Of a stretch of 64,000 nt of DNA, positions 1 to 8,307 are shown one piece after another. Numbering within the stretch: position 1 is the first letter of the stretch; each line of letters starts with the position of its first letter. Source of the stretch: an uncultured bacterium. Its GTDB lineage: Bacteria; Cyanobacteriota; Vampirovibrionia; Gastranaerophilales; Gastranaerophilaceae. The translations under genes were made by a program, and so were the position numbers. The notes under the pieces are model-generated. The model saw only the letters and a list, made by a program, of their open reading frames with translations. It made no database searches and had not been told where the DNA came from. The DNA is taken from the NCBI GenBank assembly GCA_902797965.1, contig CADBUY010000015.1:1-64000 (forward strand). The letters run 5' to 3'.

Positions 1-1
1 A

Positions 2-199
2 GCTTTAGAAATTCCTGCTGATTTCGATTTCTACTACTTAAACAAAAAAGACAGACAAATGAGATTCAACAACGGTGGTGATCCAATCTATGCTATCTTT
101 GATAAAATCGACAACAGACCGCTTTCTAAAATCGCTAAAGACTTCTTCAAAGAATTAGCTGATGATTCTATCAGATTTGTTTCTACTTTAGTTAAATAG
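2..199 (+). CDS. C-terminal end of an unidentified protein (5' truncated by window)
   Basis: An open frame enters from the left edge and ends at TAG (197-199), giving 65 residues that finish in RFVSTLVK. Codon use (many GCT, AAA, TTA, AAC) resembles that of the strongly expressed genes of this window such as pckA, so it is probably the end of a real, well-expressed gene. A Rho-independent terminator follows at 344-370. The fragment shows no motif I recognise, so no function is proposed. Confidence 0.7.
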   Translation, partial: ALEIPADFDFYYLNKKDRQMRFNNGGDPIYAIFDKIDNRPLSKIAKDFFKELADDSIRFVSTLVK

Positions 200-343
200 G
201 CTTTAATCAATCCATCTCTCTTTAAAAATCTTAAAAAACTCTCTATATCACTTACAATAAATCTCTCATACAAAATCTTTTACAACAATACAATCATAAT
301 TAATATCTCTTATAACATCAATAATTATACATATATGCACTTG

Positions 344-370
344 GCTCTTGTTACTCAAGAGCTTTTTATT
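344..370 (+). terminator. Rho-independent terminator
   Basis: GCTCTTG (344-350), a 5-base loop and CAAGAGC (356-362) form a perfect 7-bp stem followed by a T-rich run. It lies 145 bp after the truncated first gene and upstream of the end of the minus-strand gene, so it most likely ends the plus-strand transcript. Confidence 0.7.
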
Positions 371-441
371 GGGGTAAATATAAACCACGAATATAGCCTT
401 TTTAGGGGTAGCGGGGAATGTGTATAAGGCATTTGCAGGTA

Positions 442-2820
442 TTACAGGTTAATTCTTGCACCTACGGAAAAGACCGCTCTATCTCTTGTTGAATTTAATT
501 TATCATTATATTTTGTATAATTAAATTGTACTGAACCTGTATTAAATTTAACGCCGAGAGATAATCCTAACTTAGTTACATAATCTGATAAAGCGTTAAA
601 ACCGCCAATTCTTAATTGCTGCTTATCAACACCGGCTTCCGCAGAGCCAAAAATTGTAACATTCATTCCCTGTGGTTTATAAGTTGCCTGAGCATTTCCG
701 CCAACTCCCCAATCTGTGGACTGACGAGTTACAACTGCATATCCGTCTACACCGGCTCCAAATGATACTTTATCATTAACTCTTGTCTGAAATACTGATG
801 AACCGTTTAACTTTACACCCGGTGATACAGAAGGAGTTAATGTGCCGCTTTTTAAAGACATGTCAGCAACAACACCTGCACTAACCGCTGTACTTGATAA
901 AGTATTTTTATCACCAACATTAAGTCTTAATCCTTCTTCCGCAAAAAGTCTGACATCTCCGCCAAATGCTAATGAACTTGTTGTTGTAACATTAAATCCA
1001 AGCAAACCGCCTACTTGCCATGCATTTGTTAATTCTATATTTCCATCTTTTACAAGAGTCTTTTCTTGACCAAAAAGTTTTCTTACAAACATACTAAGGT
1101 GGTTTGTATTAAAAGCACCTAACTCTTTTTCGTTTGGAACTTCATCTTTGTTGTAACCGCTTAATGTAGTAATAGAGCCTATGTTATCTTCTACATATTT
1201 TTCACGATACTGATCATAATTATCAATATTATCCTTATATCCTGCCTGCCTTTCCAGTACAAGCTCTTTAGCGCCGTCATATCGATTATTAATCAGATAA
1301 TTGTCCCAATTGTACAATATTTGCTCATCAGCATTCTTTTTACCGAAATCATCTAAATCTTCATAAGCAACGCCGTCACCGCTTTTATAAACTTTATGTT
1401 GATTCGCTATATACTCTTCTTTTGTGATAGGAGAAGCTCCCCTATATTCCTCATCATAATTATCCAAATAACGTTGACAGCAATTATAATGCCAGTTTAA
1501 ATCTTCAATACTGTTGTTTTGCAGATACTCATTATTGTAATATTCTCTGAGTTGTGCCAAATGTTCAGGGTCTCGGATTGTTCTGGATTCTATCGGTTGA
1601 ATTTTATCATAATCTACAGTTAGTGCATTTGTATGCAGTTGACTATAGTCTACAACAACCTTTGTATTAGAGAATTTTTTACCTTCATCAATTATCTGTT
1701 CTGTCTTATGTTCATATTTTGCACCAACGCTTGTTGAACTATCAGCCAATGATGTTACACCACTTTTTTTGTAACCTACTGAAAATGTAGTTTCTTTAGA
1801 TTTTGTATTATCTTCGTTATGGTAAGCAAGAGTTCCTTGAACTTCAGCAGAAACAGAGCCAAGATTTGAAATATTTGCTGTGCCTTGTATAGATGATTGT
1901 TTTGCCACTGAATGATTAAAAACTGATTGGTTGTTATAATCTCTTTTATCAAGTTCGCGACCCCAAACAGCTTCTTCTTTCATTGCAAATTCCTGATAAG
2001 AGCCATTACTGTCTACAAAATAGATATAACCGTTGTTTAAAAGTCCTAAATCTCGTTTATATACTTCTCTTGCAGCATCTTTCATGTTTGCAGCATCTAG
2101 AGTATACGAATGTCCATAATTACTTTGAACAAATTTACCATCACTTCTCTGCCACAACAAAGTTGTATGATTTGTACCATTAGTACCACCACAAAGCATT
2201 GTTGCTTTTATATCACATTCTTCCAAAAGATGCATCCCGAATTCAGATATCGTTGAACAAACAAATCCTGATAAAGACTCACCATCAGGAACATTCAGAA
2301 TTTTTGTTAAAACCTCTTCAGATGTGTCACCCTGATGATTGCGAGTAAAACCCTCTTTTCCAAGCCAGTTATCAGTACTATAATCATAATAACCTTCGGC
2401 ATCTTCTAATAACTGAGCAACTGCCCTTTGTACCAAGTCCGGATTTGTATCTTTGTTATTTAATATAAATGTCCTTAAATCAGAACAAATATCTGATACA
2501 TTCTCTCCATTATCAATACGTTCTTTCATGTTTTGAATGGAAAATGTTTGCAAAAATTCATATCTGTCCTGATATTGTAAATCAAACTCCATTTTTTTTA
2601 TATCAACTTTAACTTTATAATCCTCTTCACCCTCTATACCCTCGGTAAATTTTACCGCCATAGGAGCTCTCATAGCGGGATTGATATTATCATCTAAAAT
2701 AGTCATGTCAGAAGTATTTTTGACTTCTTGCTCATGAGTATAACCAATTTCTCCTGAAACAAATGTCTCTTCAGCAAGGCTGAATTGTTCACTTTTCTTT
2801 TCTTTTTTCTTTTCTGACAT
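442..2820 (-). CDS. Large uncharacterised protein: possible papain/transglutaminase-like domain plus beta-rich C-terminus
   Basis: This 792-residue protein starts with a charged Lys/Glu-rich stretch and has no signal peptide or membrane helix. Around residues 185-236 it shows a Cys188 in GFVCST, a His218 in NHTTLLW and an Asn/Gln group in VQSNYG. That order and spacing resembles the Cys-His-Asn/Asp arrangement of papain-fold transglutaminase-like enzymes, but the assignment is inference. Residues of about 310-400 and 600-792 alternate polar and hydrophobic residues and are rich in Gly, Ser, Thr and Val; the protein ends in SVGARINL, recalling outer-membrane barrel ends, although no Sec signal is present. 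A GGCAATT-N16-CTTTA box lies about 60 bp upstream. There is no clear Shine-Dalgarno before the ATG at 2820. The function is unknown. Confidence 0.85.
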   Translation of the reverse strand: MSEKKKEKKSEQFSLAEETFVSGEIGYTHEQEVKNTSDMTILDDNINPAMRAPMAVKFTEGIEGEEDYKVKVDIKKMEFDLQYQDRYEFLQTFSIQNMKERIDNGENVSDICSDLRTFILNNKDTNPDLVQRAVAQLLEDAEGYYDYSTDNWLGKEGFTRNHQGDTSEEVLTKILNVPDGESLSGFVCSTISEFGMHLLEECDIKATMLCGGTNGTNHTTLLWQRSDGKFVQSNYGHSYTLDAANMKDAAREVYKRDLGLLNNGYIYFVDSNGSYQEFAMKEEAVWGRELDKRDYNNQSVFNHSVAKQSSIQGTANISNLGSVSAEVQGTLAYHNEDNTKSKETTFSVGYKKSGVTSLADSSTSVGAKYEHKTEQIIDEGKKFSNTKVVVDYSQLHTNALTVDYDKIQPIESRTIRDPEHLAQLREYYNNEYLQNNSIEDLNWHYNCCQRYLDNYDEEYRGASPITKEEYIANQHKVYKSGDGVAYEDLDDFGKKNADEQILYNWDNYLINNRYDGAKELVLERQAGYKDNIDNYDQYREKYVEDNIGSITTLSGYNKDEVPNEKELGAFNTNHLSMFVRKLFGQEKTLVKDGNIELTNAWQVGGLLGFNVTTTSSLAFGGDVRLFAEEGLRLNVGDKNTLSSTAVSAGVVADMSLKSGTLTPSVSPGVKLNGSSVFQTRVNDKVSFGAGVDGYAVVTRQSTDWGVGGNAQATYKPQGMNVTIFGSAEAGVDKQQLRIGGFNALSDYVTKLGLSLGVKFNTGSVQFNYTKYNDKLNSTRDRAVFSVGARINL

Positions 2821-2854
2821 ATCTACTCGCTCTCGTGTTTATTTAATATATATA

Positions 2855-2882
2855 TAAAGTATATTTGAATGATATAATTGCC
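2855..2882 (-). promoter_or_regulatory. Recurrent GGCAATT-N16-CTTTA promoter-like box
   Basis: On the minus strand GGCAATT (2882-2876) is followed 16 bases later by CTTTA (2859-2855). The stretch AATATACTTTATATATATA around the second half is shared, at the same distance, with the box upstream of the Gly/Trp-rich gene at 14005. The box lies 62 bp before the ATG at 2820. This is a candidate alternative promoter, not a match to the housekeeping consensus. Confidence 0.35.
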
Positions 2883-3470
2883 TATTTATTAAGATATATT
2901 AATTAAAATTTTGTATAAATGTATTAAATTTGTTCACTAAAGAGTATCGAAGAAAAAAACACAGATTTTAGAATCTCAAAAATTGTAGATCAAGCATTGC
3001 TTGACAATAACTTTTAATCTCATTTAATGGCAGGCGATGCCTGAATTACAAACTATGCCAACAAAAATGTTATTGTCGGTTTAGTAAAACCAACCTACAA
3101 ACTTGCCAAATCGGTAAAAGTTTGATTGCTTCGCCATCACAGGCTCGCAAGGACATGAAACCCTTCCGACCAAATGTCCTGAAAAAAGGTATGAAATTAT
3201 AAAATCAAAATACTTCCGATCGCTATAATTTAGTGTTGTTGGGCAAGAAGGCCCAACCTACCTGCTAAGGGTGCGATTTTTTGCACCAAATATTTAAAAA
3301 GTGACTTTTCGAAATGGCTGTTGTTTAAATACAATAGCCATTTTGGCGATTATGCAAATTCAATGCGAAACAAAATGAGTAGAAAAAGTCACTTTTCGTC
3401 CGATTTGAAATTATAATATAAAAGAACAGTCGGTTTGAGAAGGAAGAACTGAGAGTTTAATATTTGTTTT
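2883..3470. other. Gene-free region with hairpins and degraded repeats
   Basis: No credible gene is seen. The region holds short inverted repeats, a stretch of dispersed-repeat character near 3120-3160 (gcttcgccatcacaggctcg), a hairpin GGTGC...GCACC near 3268-3288, and sequence blocks that recur in shuffled order after the next gene (4113-4273). It looks like decayed or mosaic repeat DNA. Confidence 0.5.
3162..3412 (+). repeat. Left member of a shuffled repeat pair flanking the 3523 gene
   Basis: Three blocks recur on the other side of the gene: ccgaccaaatgtcctg (about 3168-3183, compare 4242-4257), ccgatcgctataattt (about 3216-3231, compare 4159-4174) and aagtcacttttcg (3386-3398, compare 4113-4125). 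The blocks keep their orientation but their order differs (X-Y-Z here, Z-Y-X on the right). The copies are diverged, so any mobilising event is old. Confidence 0.5.
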
Positions 3471-3522
3471 TGTGTTAAAATTATCGATAAATTACAATTT
3501 AATTATATTATTTAAGAATCGT

Positions 3523-4008
3523 ATGAAAATTTTTCCAATTAATTATAAATATAAAACATATCAAAACAAAACTGCTAACCAGAATAAAGAACCAAGTTTT
3601 AATGCAAAACTAAGACTTTCAGGTGATATATGCCGTTCTCAGAATAGTTTTAGTTTGATATTTGATCACATAAAATCAGGTTACTTTAAATCAGATGAAT
3701 GGGGCAAAATAATAGAAACTTTTCGTATGAATCATTCTGATAATATAGTAGAATTGACCATCAAACAAACTAGACGTCAGACGCGTAAATGCAAGTATAG
3801 TGATGGTATAAAATTTGTTTATGGCAAAAATAGGTATAAATATAAGTTTGTAAATCTTAGAACGGGTCAGGTAAGAAAATATCAATTTGATTCAACAGAA
3901 ATGTGCAGAGAGTGCCACGCAGAAGAAAATAAGATTATGGAATTACTAGACAAAATAAATAATGATAATTATTTTTGGAGTTATATAACCCCTGCTTTAA
4001 ATTCGTAG
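3523..4008 (+). CDS. Hypothetical protein with PSFNAK-type N-terminal motif
   Basis: I prefer the ATG at 3523 (161 aa) over an in-frame GTG at 3472, because the protein then begins MKIFPINYK as other small proteins of this region do. The segment EPSFNAKLRL near residue 30 resembles the N-terminal F-x-G/A motif shared by several genes here. The centre is basic and rich in Lys/Arg/Tyr (RRQTRKCKYSDG). A CRECH motif with other Cys near the end could bind a metal, but this is weak. There is no signal peptide or membrane segment, and no clear Shine-Dalgarno. The gene sits alone between two members of a shuffled repeat, which could mean past transfer. I do not recognise the family. Confidence 0.6.
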   Translation: MKIFPINYKYKTYQNKTANQNKEPSFNAKLRLSGDICRSQNSFSLIFDHIKSGYFKSDEWGKIIETFRMNHSDNIVELTIKQTRRQTRKCKYSDGIKFVYGKNRYKYKFVNLRTGQVRKYQFDSTEMCRECHAEENKIMELLDKINNDNYFWSYITPALNS

Positions 4009-4112
4009 GGTGCGTTTATTAAGCAGCTTAATAAGAGCAATTGGTTTAAGGCTTTTAAACAGAGATATTAAGAATTATTTTGGTGCAAAAAATATGTAAA
4101 TAAGTGCAAGAA

Positions 4113-4273
4113 AAGTCACTTTTCGTTCAGTTTGAAATTCAGATTCTCAATCGTATTCCGACCGCTACAATTTTGTGGTGTTGTGAAAATTTGCCAATTA
4201 TAAATTTATCCTCTTCCGAGCAAAATGGACAAAAAAATACACCGACCAAAAGTCCTGTTAAAAGGTACAAACT
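4113..4273 (+). repeat. Right member of the shuffled repeat pair
   Basis: This stretch contains aagtcacttttcg (4113-4125), ccgaccgctacaattt (about 4159-4174) and ccgaccaaaagtcctg (about 4242-4257), each with a counterpart in 3162-3412. An open frame of 62 codons that overlaps it is judged non-coding. Confidence 0.5.
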
Positions 4274-4351
4274 ACTCAAAAAAATACACTAAAAAAAGGT
4301 ACTCATCCCAAAATACAAGACAGCATAACAAAAGTTATACTGTCTTGTATT

Positions 4352-4438
4352 CAGAGGGGATGGGATTCGAACCCACGGTATAGTTGCCCATACACGACCC
4401 TTCCAAGATCGCACCATCAACCACTCGGACACCCCTCT
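4352..4438 (-). tRNA. tRNA-Ser (anticodon GGA)
   Basis: The minus strand gives an 87-nt class II tRNA. The acceptor stem is AGAGGGG (4438-4432) paired with CCCCTCT (4359-4353), and the discriminator base is G as expected for serine. The anticodon stem CGATC/GGTCG encloses the loop TTGGAAG, so the anticodon is GGA, reading UCC and UCU. A long variable arm (GTGTATGGGCAACTATAC) and a T-arm with GGTTCGAATCC are present. CCA is not encoded. The gene stands alone between repeat DNA and the 4666 gene. Confidence 0.96.
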
Positions 4439-4665
4439 TTGATTGAACTTCTTTATTATAATATAATTTCCTTTCTATTGCAAAAAAATTACTCTTGTTA
4501 CAACTTCATCTCTTTACATTATCAACTAAAATTTATCGGAATTTTATTATTACAATTTTGATTATAAATATTCACCTAATAAATTCCCACTATAATTTTT
4601 ATTTTGTTTGAGTAATAATATATTTGCCGATTATATTGTAGTACAGACTGGCAGGAGTCAATTCA

Positions 4666-5913
4666 ATGAATATTCAAGTAACAAACACCGGTTTCTGCGG
4701 TGCCAATGTGTGTAAACTTATCCCACACAACAACAGAGAAACAAAGTACATGCAAGAAGCATGTAATAAATTGAGCGTTATTTTAGGAGAACCGACTTTT
4801 ACAATTGTTGAGTTAACCAAAAATTCTGACATGAAAAGGTTTTCTTTTCTTCAGAAAATGGTTAACAAATATAATTTTCAAAACAAAGATAATATTGTAA
4901 GGAATCCGGAAAGTGTTCTGAACATATACTCTATGGTAGAAAAGCCTACCCCGATGCACTTTAGCATTGTATCAAAAACCAAAGATTCTTTTGAATCAAT
5001 TGAAAAAATATTCTCACTTGCAAATGATGAAAAAACTTTGGAATTTGTTCAGGATGTTCAATATGGCGTTCTTAAAGACAGCGACTATACTTCAAAAATT
5101 ATTATTGATATGCTTTCATCAAAAAACAGAAATAAATACATCAATAATGCAAAGGATTATGCTTCATACTTAAAACTACACGCTGACAATAAGGAAGCCA
5201 TTGCCAATCTTGATAAATTAATTAACTCCGGTAAATTTAGCAAATTACGTTCTGACGCACAACTTGCCGTAAAAAATCTTATGAAAAAACAAAATATGAA
5301 AGTTGCAATGGCCGGAAAAACTCGTAATCTCGAAGCAGCATATACTTCAGAGCGAGAAAGTTTCTTAAAGAAAATTGTTAACAACTTTATTCCAAGAAAA
5401 AATGAACCAACAGATGCTACAAAAAATACTGTTGTGGATATGTATGAAACGCTTAATGCTGAAAATACTAAGTTAAGATATGAGATTATGGACAGATTTA
5501 AATACAACAGAAATGACAAAACTGCTGAAATTGTTGAAATGAAAGTCTTGTTTGATAGAATTGATAAAGACAAAGAGGCTAAAAAATTTGTTCAAAAAGC
5601 AATTATAAAGGATTTAAAAATACCGTCTATTGCAGAATTAAATGAAGTGCTTGACACAGTACCTTTAAGAAAAGCAAACGTATTTTTCAATAATGCAAAG
5701 AGAATTATTGAGCAGGCTTCCGGCGAAGAAAGAAAATCCGCATTGGTTAATGAGCTTGAAAATCCTTTCTTTAAAGCTAAAGAACCTCATAAAAAAGCTA
5801 AAATTATAAGAATGTACAGTCCTTATGAACGTCAGGAAGGATTTTTGTCAAAGACTGCAAGATTTATAGAAAATAAAATCAATCAATTTATATATAATCA
5901 CATGGCTGTATAA
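4666..5913 (+). CDS. Uncharacterised helical protein with N-terminal TGFCGA motif
   Basis: This 415-residue protein begins MNIQVTNTGFCGANV, a clear example of the short N-T-x-F-x-G leader seen on several proteins here. The rest is Lys/Asn/Glu-rich and predicted by eye to be mostly alpha-helical, with no signal peptide or membrane span. CAGGAG lies 8-9 bases before the ATG and fixes the start. Upstream, GCCGATTA (4626-4633) matches a sigma-28 -10 box, but the -35 region does not match. It is followed about 70 bp later by a radical SAM gene and two tandem paralogues with the same leader. I do not recognise the family. Confidence 0.85.
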   Translation: MNIQVTNTGFCGANVCKLIPHNNRETKYMQEACNKLSVILGEPTFTIVELTKNSDMKRFSFLQKMVNKYNFQNKDNIVRNPESVLNIYSMVEKPTPMHFSIVSKTKDSFESIEKIFSLANDEKTLEFVQDVQYGVLKDSDYTSKIIIDMLSSKNRNKYINNAKDYASYLKLHADNKEAIANLDKLINSGKFSKLRSDAQLAVKNLMKKQNMKVAMAGKTRNLEAAYTSERESFLKKIVNNFIPRKNEPTDATKNTVVDMYETLNAENTKLRYEIMDRFKYNRNDKTAEIVEMKVLFDRIDKDKEAKKFVQKAIIKDLKIPSIAELNEVLDTVPLRKANVFFNNAKRIIEQASGEERKSALVNELENPFFKAKEPHKKAKIIRMYSPYERQEGFLSKTARFIENKINQFIYNHMAV

Positions 5914-5980
5914 AATCCAGTTAAACATTTTATTTTAATTTTATAATTTTCAAAGTATAATATTCGTAGGGGGTATGCTT

Positions 5981-6610
5981 ATGTATACACTTGTATATTC
6001 AATTAATAACGAAAAAAATCCTAAAACTGTATATATAAATCTTACTAATGCTTGCACAAATTCTTGCATATTTTGTCTGCGGGAACAAAAAGACGATGTT
6101 TGCGGAAAAGATATGTGGCATGATGACAATTACACACTTGATGATATCATCACTCAGTTTAAAGAATTTGCTAACTCTGCGGAAGAAGTCGTTTTCTGCG
6201 GATATGGCGAACCGTTCTTAAAAAAAGATATGATGAAAGATTTTTGCCTGTACCTAAGAAAGAATTATCCTCAGATTAAAATTCGCGTAAACACAAACGG
6301 ACACGCAAATGCAATTTACAAAACAAACGTAGCGGAAGAATTTAAAAAACTTATTGATTCAGCATCGATAAGTTTGAATGCCGCAAATGCAGACGACTAT
6401 AACGAAATTTGCAAACCCAAAATATCTAATGCTTACGAAGAAATGAAAAAATTTGTAACAGCTTGCAAAACAGCAGGTATAGATGTAACAACAAGCATCG
6501 TAACAGGATTTGATAATATTCATGATATTGATGTTAATAAATGTCAGGAAATATCTAAAAATCTGGGTGCTAAATTTAAAATCAGAGAATTTATAACCAA
6601 CGGATACTAA
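5981..6610 (+). CDS. Radical SAM protein of the TatD-associated type
   Basis: The 210-residue protein has the radical SAM cluster motif C25-x3-C29-x2-C32 (ACTNSCIFCLRE), followed by a glycine motif FCGYGEP that would bind SAM, and a VNTNGH strand. The wording of the first 40 residues (VYINLTNACTNSCIFCLRE then GKDMW) fits the TatD-family-associated radical SAM proteins. These are about this length and their reaction is not established as far as I know. The ATG at 5981 is chosen over 5975 because the GTAGGGGG ribosome site lies only one base from the latter and about 7 from the former. No TatD gene is in the window. It precedes two tandem lineage proteins, perhaps cotranscribed (16-bp gap). Confidence 0.85.
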   Translation: MYTLVYSINNEKNPKTVYINLTNACTNSCIFCLREQKDDVCGKDMWHDDNYTLDDIITQFKEFANSAEEVVFCGYGEPFLKKDMMKDFCLYLRKNYPQIKIRVNTNGHANAIYKTNVAEEFKKLIDSASISLNAANADDYNEICKPKISNAYEEMKKFVTACKTAGIDVTTSIVTGFDNIHDIDVNKCQEISKNLGAKFKIREFITNGY

Positions 6611-6626
6611 AATAAAAGGTAACAAT

Positions 6627-7154
6627 ATGCTCGTTCAATCAATCCAAAGCAACACAAATTTTTATGCGACCAAACCAAGATTTATAACAAATGACATGAA
6701 AGCATCTATTGAGTCTTTGCTTATAAGAATGAATGCTGATGTTTCAAGAGTTACGGATGGTGACCACTTTAAAACTACTATGACAACAAAACTCCATTAT
6801 AATGACATTGCAAGTTTTGAGGATGAAAGACGATTAACAAAAATACTTAATCATAAAGAACAAATGCAAGGTTTTTCTGTTTTAAAAATTGGCAAAAAAA
6901 CCGAATTGGATATCGATAACAAAAGTGGAGAAATTATAGATTTTATAAAGCCTTTTTATAAACCCTGGTTTTTTGTTATAAAGCAAGCTGAACACATACT
7001 TTCAGATATGAGAGCAAAATTCTACGATACAAGTTTTGTAAGAAAAGAATCCCTGACTGTTAACGAATTAACTCCTGATGGAAAAATAAAAATCAAACAA
7101 CTTGTAAAACAAGTTGAAAAACAACGTCTTGAAAACTTACTAAAAGATTTGTAA
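6627..7154 (+). CDS. Tandem lineage-specific protein, copy 1
   Basis: A 175-aa protein beginning MLVQSIQSNTNFYATKPRF, with the N-T-x-F-x-A leader. Its C-terminal half (KIGKKTELDIDNKSGEIIDF, then a Trp/Phe-rich turn and QAEHILSDM) aligns well with the next gene (EMGKTKLNINSSTGEIVSY, QAEYCIKGM), so the two are diverged tandem paralogues. AAAGGT precedes the ATG. No membrane segment or catalytic motif is visible. It starts 16 bp after the radical SAM gene. Confidence 0.8.
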   Translation: MLVQSIQSNTNFYATKPRFITNDMKASIESLLIRMNADVSRVTDGDHFKTTMTTKLHYNDIASFEDERRLTKILNHKEQMQGFSVLKIGKKTELDIDNKSGEIIDFIKPFYKPWFFVIKQAEHILSDMRAKFYDTSFVRKESLTVNELTPDGKIKIKQLVKQVEKQRLENLLKDL

Positions 7155-7210
7155 TAAAATAGCAAATAAATTTTTTACGATTTTTAATAACAGTATCTAT
7201 CGGAGAAAAT

Positions 7211-7726
7211 ATGAAAATTAATAAATTATCAAATACATCATTTTACGGAAAGGAAGAAGTTGTAAAAAAACGCTTTTTAACTCCATACGCACAAAAAGAC
7301 GTACAAAAACTTATGCGTAAAATGAACTACAATACGATATATACTGAAAACGAAGCTCACACAAAATGGATATCAGAGATTCTTGCCAGAATCAGCGTTG
7401 ATAAAAAATACAATTTCATTGATCGCAGAATGTATATTGCACCCATAGAAAAACCTCAAGAATTTGCTTGTGACTGCACATTGGAAATGGGTAAAACAAA
7501 GTTAAACATAAATAGTTCTACAGGTGAGATTGTAAGCTACAAAAAAAGTTTTTTCCGTACTTGGAGTTCTATTTATGAACAAGCAGAGTATTGTATAAAA
7601 GGAATGCTTTCAAACTTTGATAATCCGGAAGTTGTCAAAAAACATTCTTTTGGAATATCCGGGTTTACTAAAAAAGGTCTTGAAATATTAAATAATGCGC
7701 ATATAAATTACTACAGGAACTTATAA
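7211..7726 (+). CDS. Tandem lineage-specific protein, copy 2
   Basis: A 171-aa protein beginning MKINKLSNTSFYGKEEV, the cleanest N-T-S-F-x-G leader in the window. It is paralogous to the preceding gene over the last ~90 residues, with a shared pattern of G-K-x-x-L-x-I-x-x-x-x-G-E-I followed by an aromatic loop and Q-A-E. CGGAG lies about 7 bases before the ATG. It ends two bases before the GTG of maf and may be cotranscribed with it. Function unknown. Confidence 0.8.
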   Translation: MKINKLSNTSFYGKEEVVKKRFLTPYAQKDVQKLMRKMNYNTIYTENEAHTKWISEILARISVDKKYNFIDRRMYIAPIEKPQEFACDCTLEMGKTKLNINSSTGEIVSYKKSFFRTWSSIYEQAEYCIKGMLSNFDNPEVVKKHSFGISGFTKKGLEILNNAHINYYRNL

Positions 7727-7728
7727 GA

Positions 7729-8307
7729 GTGATTAAATTAATACTGGCATCAAATTCGCCAAGAAGAAAAGCTATATTTACAAACATGGGGTTAGATTAC
7801 ACAATAATCCCCTCTGAGTATGATGAGAAATTGGACTCAAATGAATTTTCATACGAGAAAATTGAAGATATCGCAACTCAGAAATGTCTGGATGTTGTCA
7901 GAAGAGTAGATAAGGATTCACTTGTTTTTGCAGCTGACACAGTTGTTGTTTTGCATAATAAAATTTTAGGAAAACCACATACTAAAGAGAATGCTTATAC
8001 TATGCTAAAAGAATTATCCGGCGAAACTCACATGGTGGTTACATCCATTTGTGCAATTAATACAAAAACAAACAGAGCAGTAACTCTTTCAACAACAAGC
8101 TATGTAAGATTTACAGAGTGGACTGACGAAATGATTAATCATTACATAGACACTTATAACCCGTTAGATAAAGCCGGAAGTTACGGGATACAAGAACTTC
8201 CTCCAAATTATATTGACAAATTTGAAGGAAGTTTTGAAAATATTGTAGGTCTTTGCTCTGAATCAGTAAAAACCGTTCTCAACCGTCTTGATTATCCTAT
8301 TCAGTAG
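7729..8307 (+). CDS. maf: Maf family nucleoside triphosphate pyrophosphatase
   Basis: Maf proteins hydrolyse non-canonical or excess nucleotides such as dTTP/UTP or m7GTP to monophosphates. The 192-aa protein has the N-terminal signature LILASNSPRRK, the ADTVV motif near residue 68, a GKPHTKENAYTML helix and the closing GSFENIVGLC. The start is a GTG immediately after the previous stop. The last 11 bases overlap the end of rpsA on the other strand. I cannot tell the dTTP/UTP from the m7GTP subfamily with certainty. Confidence 0.95.
   Translation: MIKLILASNSPRRKAIFTNMGLDYTIIPSEYDEKLDSNEFSYEKIEDIATQKCLDVVRRVDKDSLVFAADTVVVLHNKILGKPHTKENAYTMLKELSGETHMVVTSICAINTKTNRAVTLSTTSYVRFTEWTDEMINHYIDTYNPLDKAGSYGIQELPPNYIDKFEGSFENIVGLCSESVKTVLNRLDYPIQ

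Noticed and set aside
4104-4292. 62-codon open frame on the plus strand
   Set aside because: It lies wholly in the shuffled repeat block, has no ribosome site and a composition unlike a protein.
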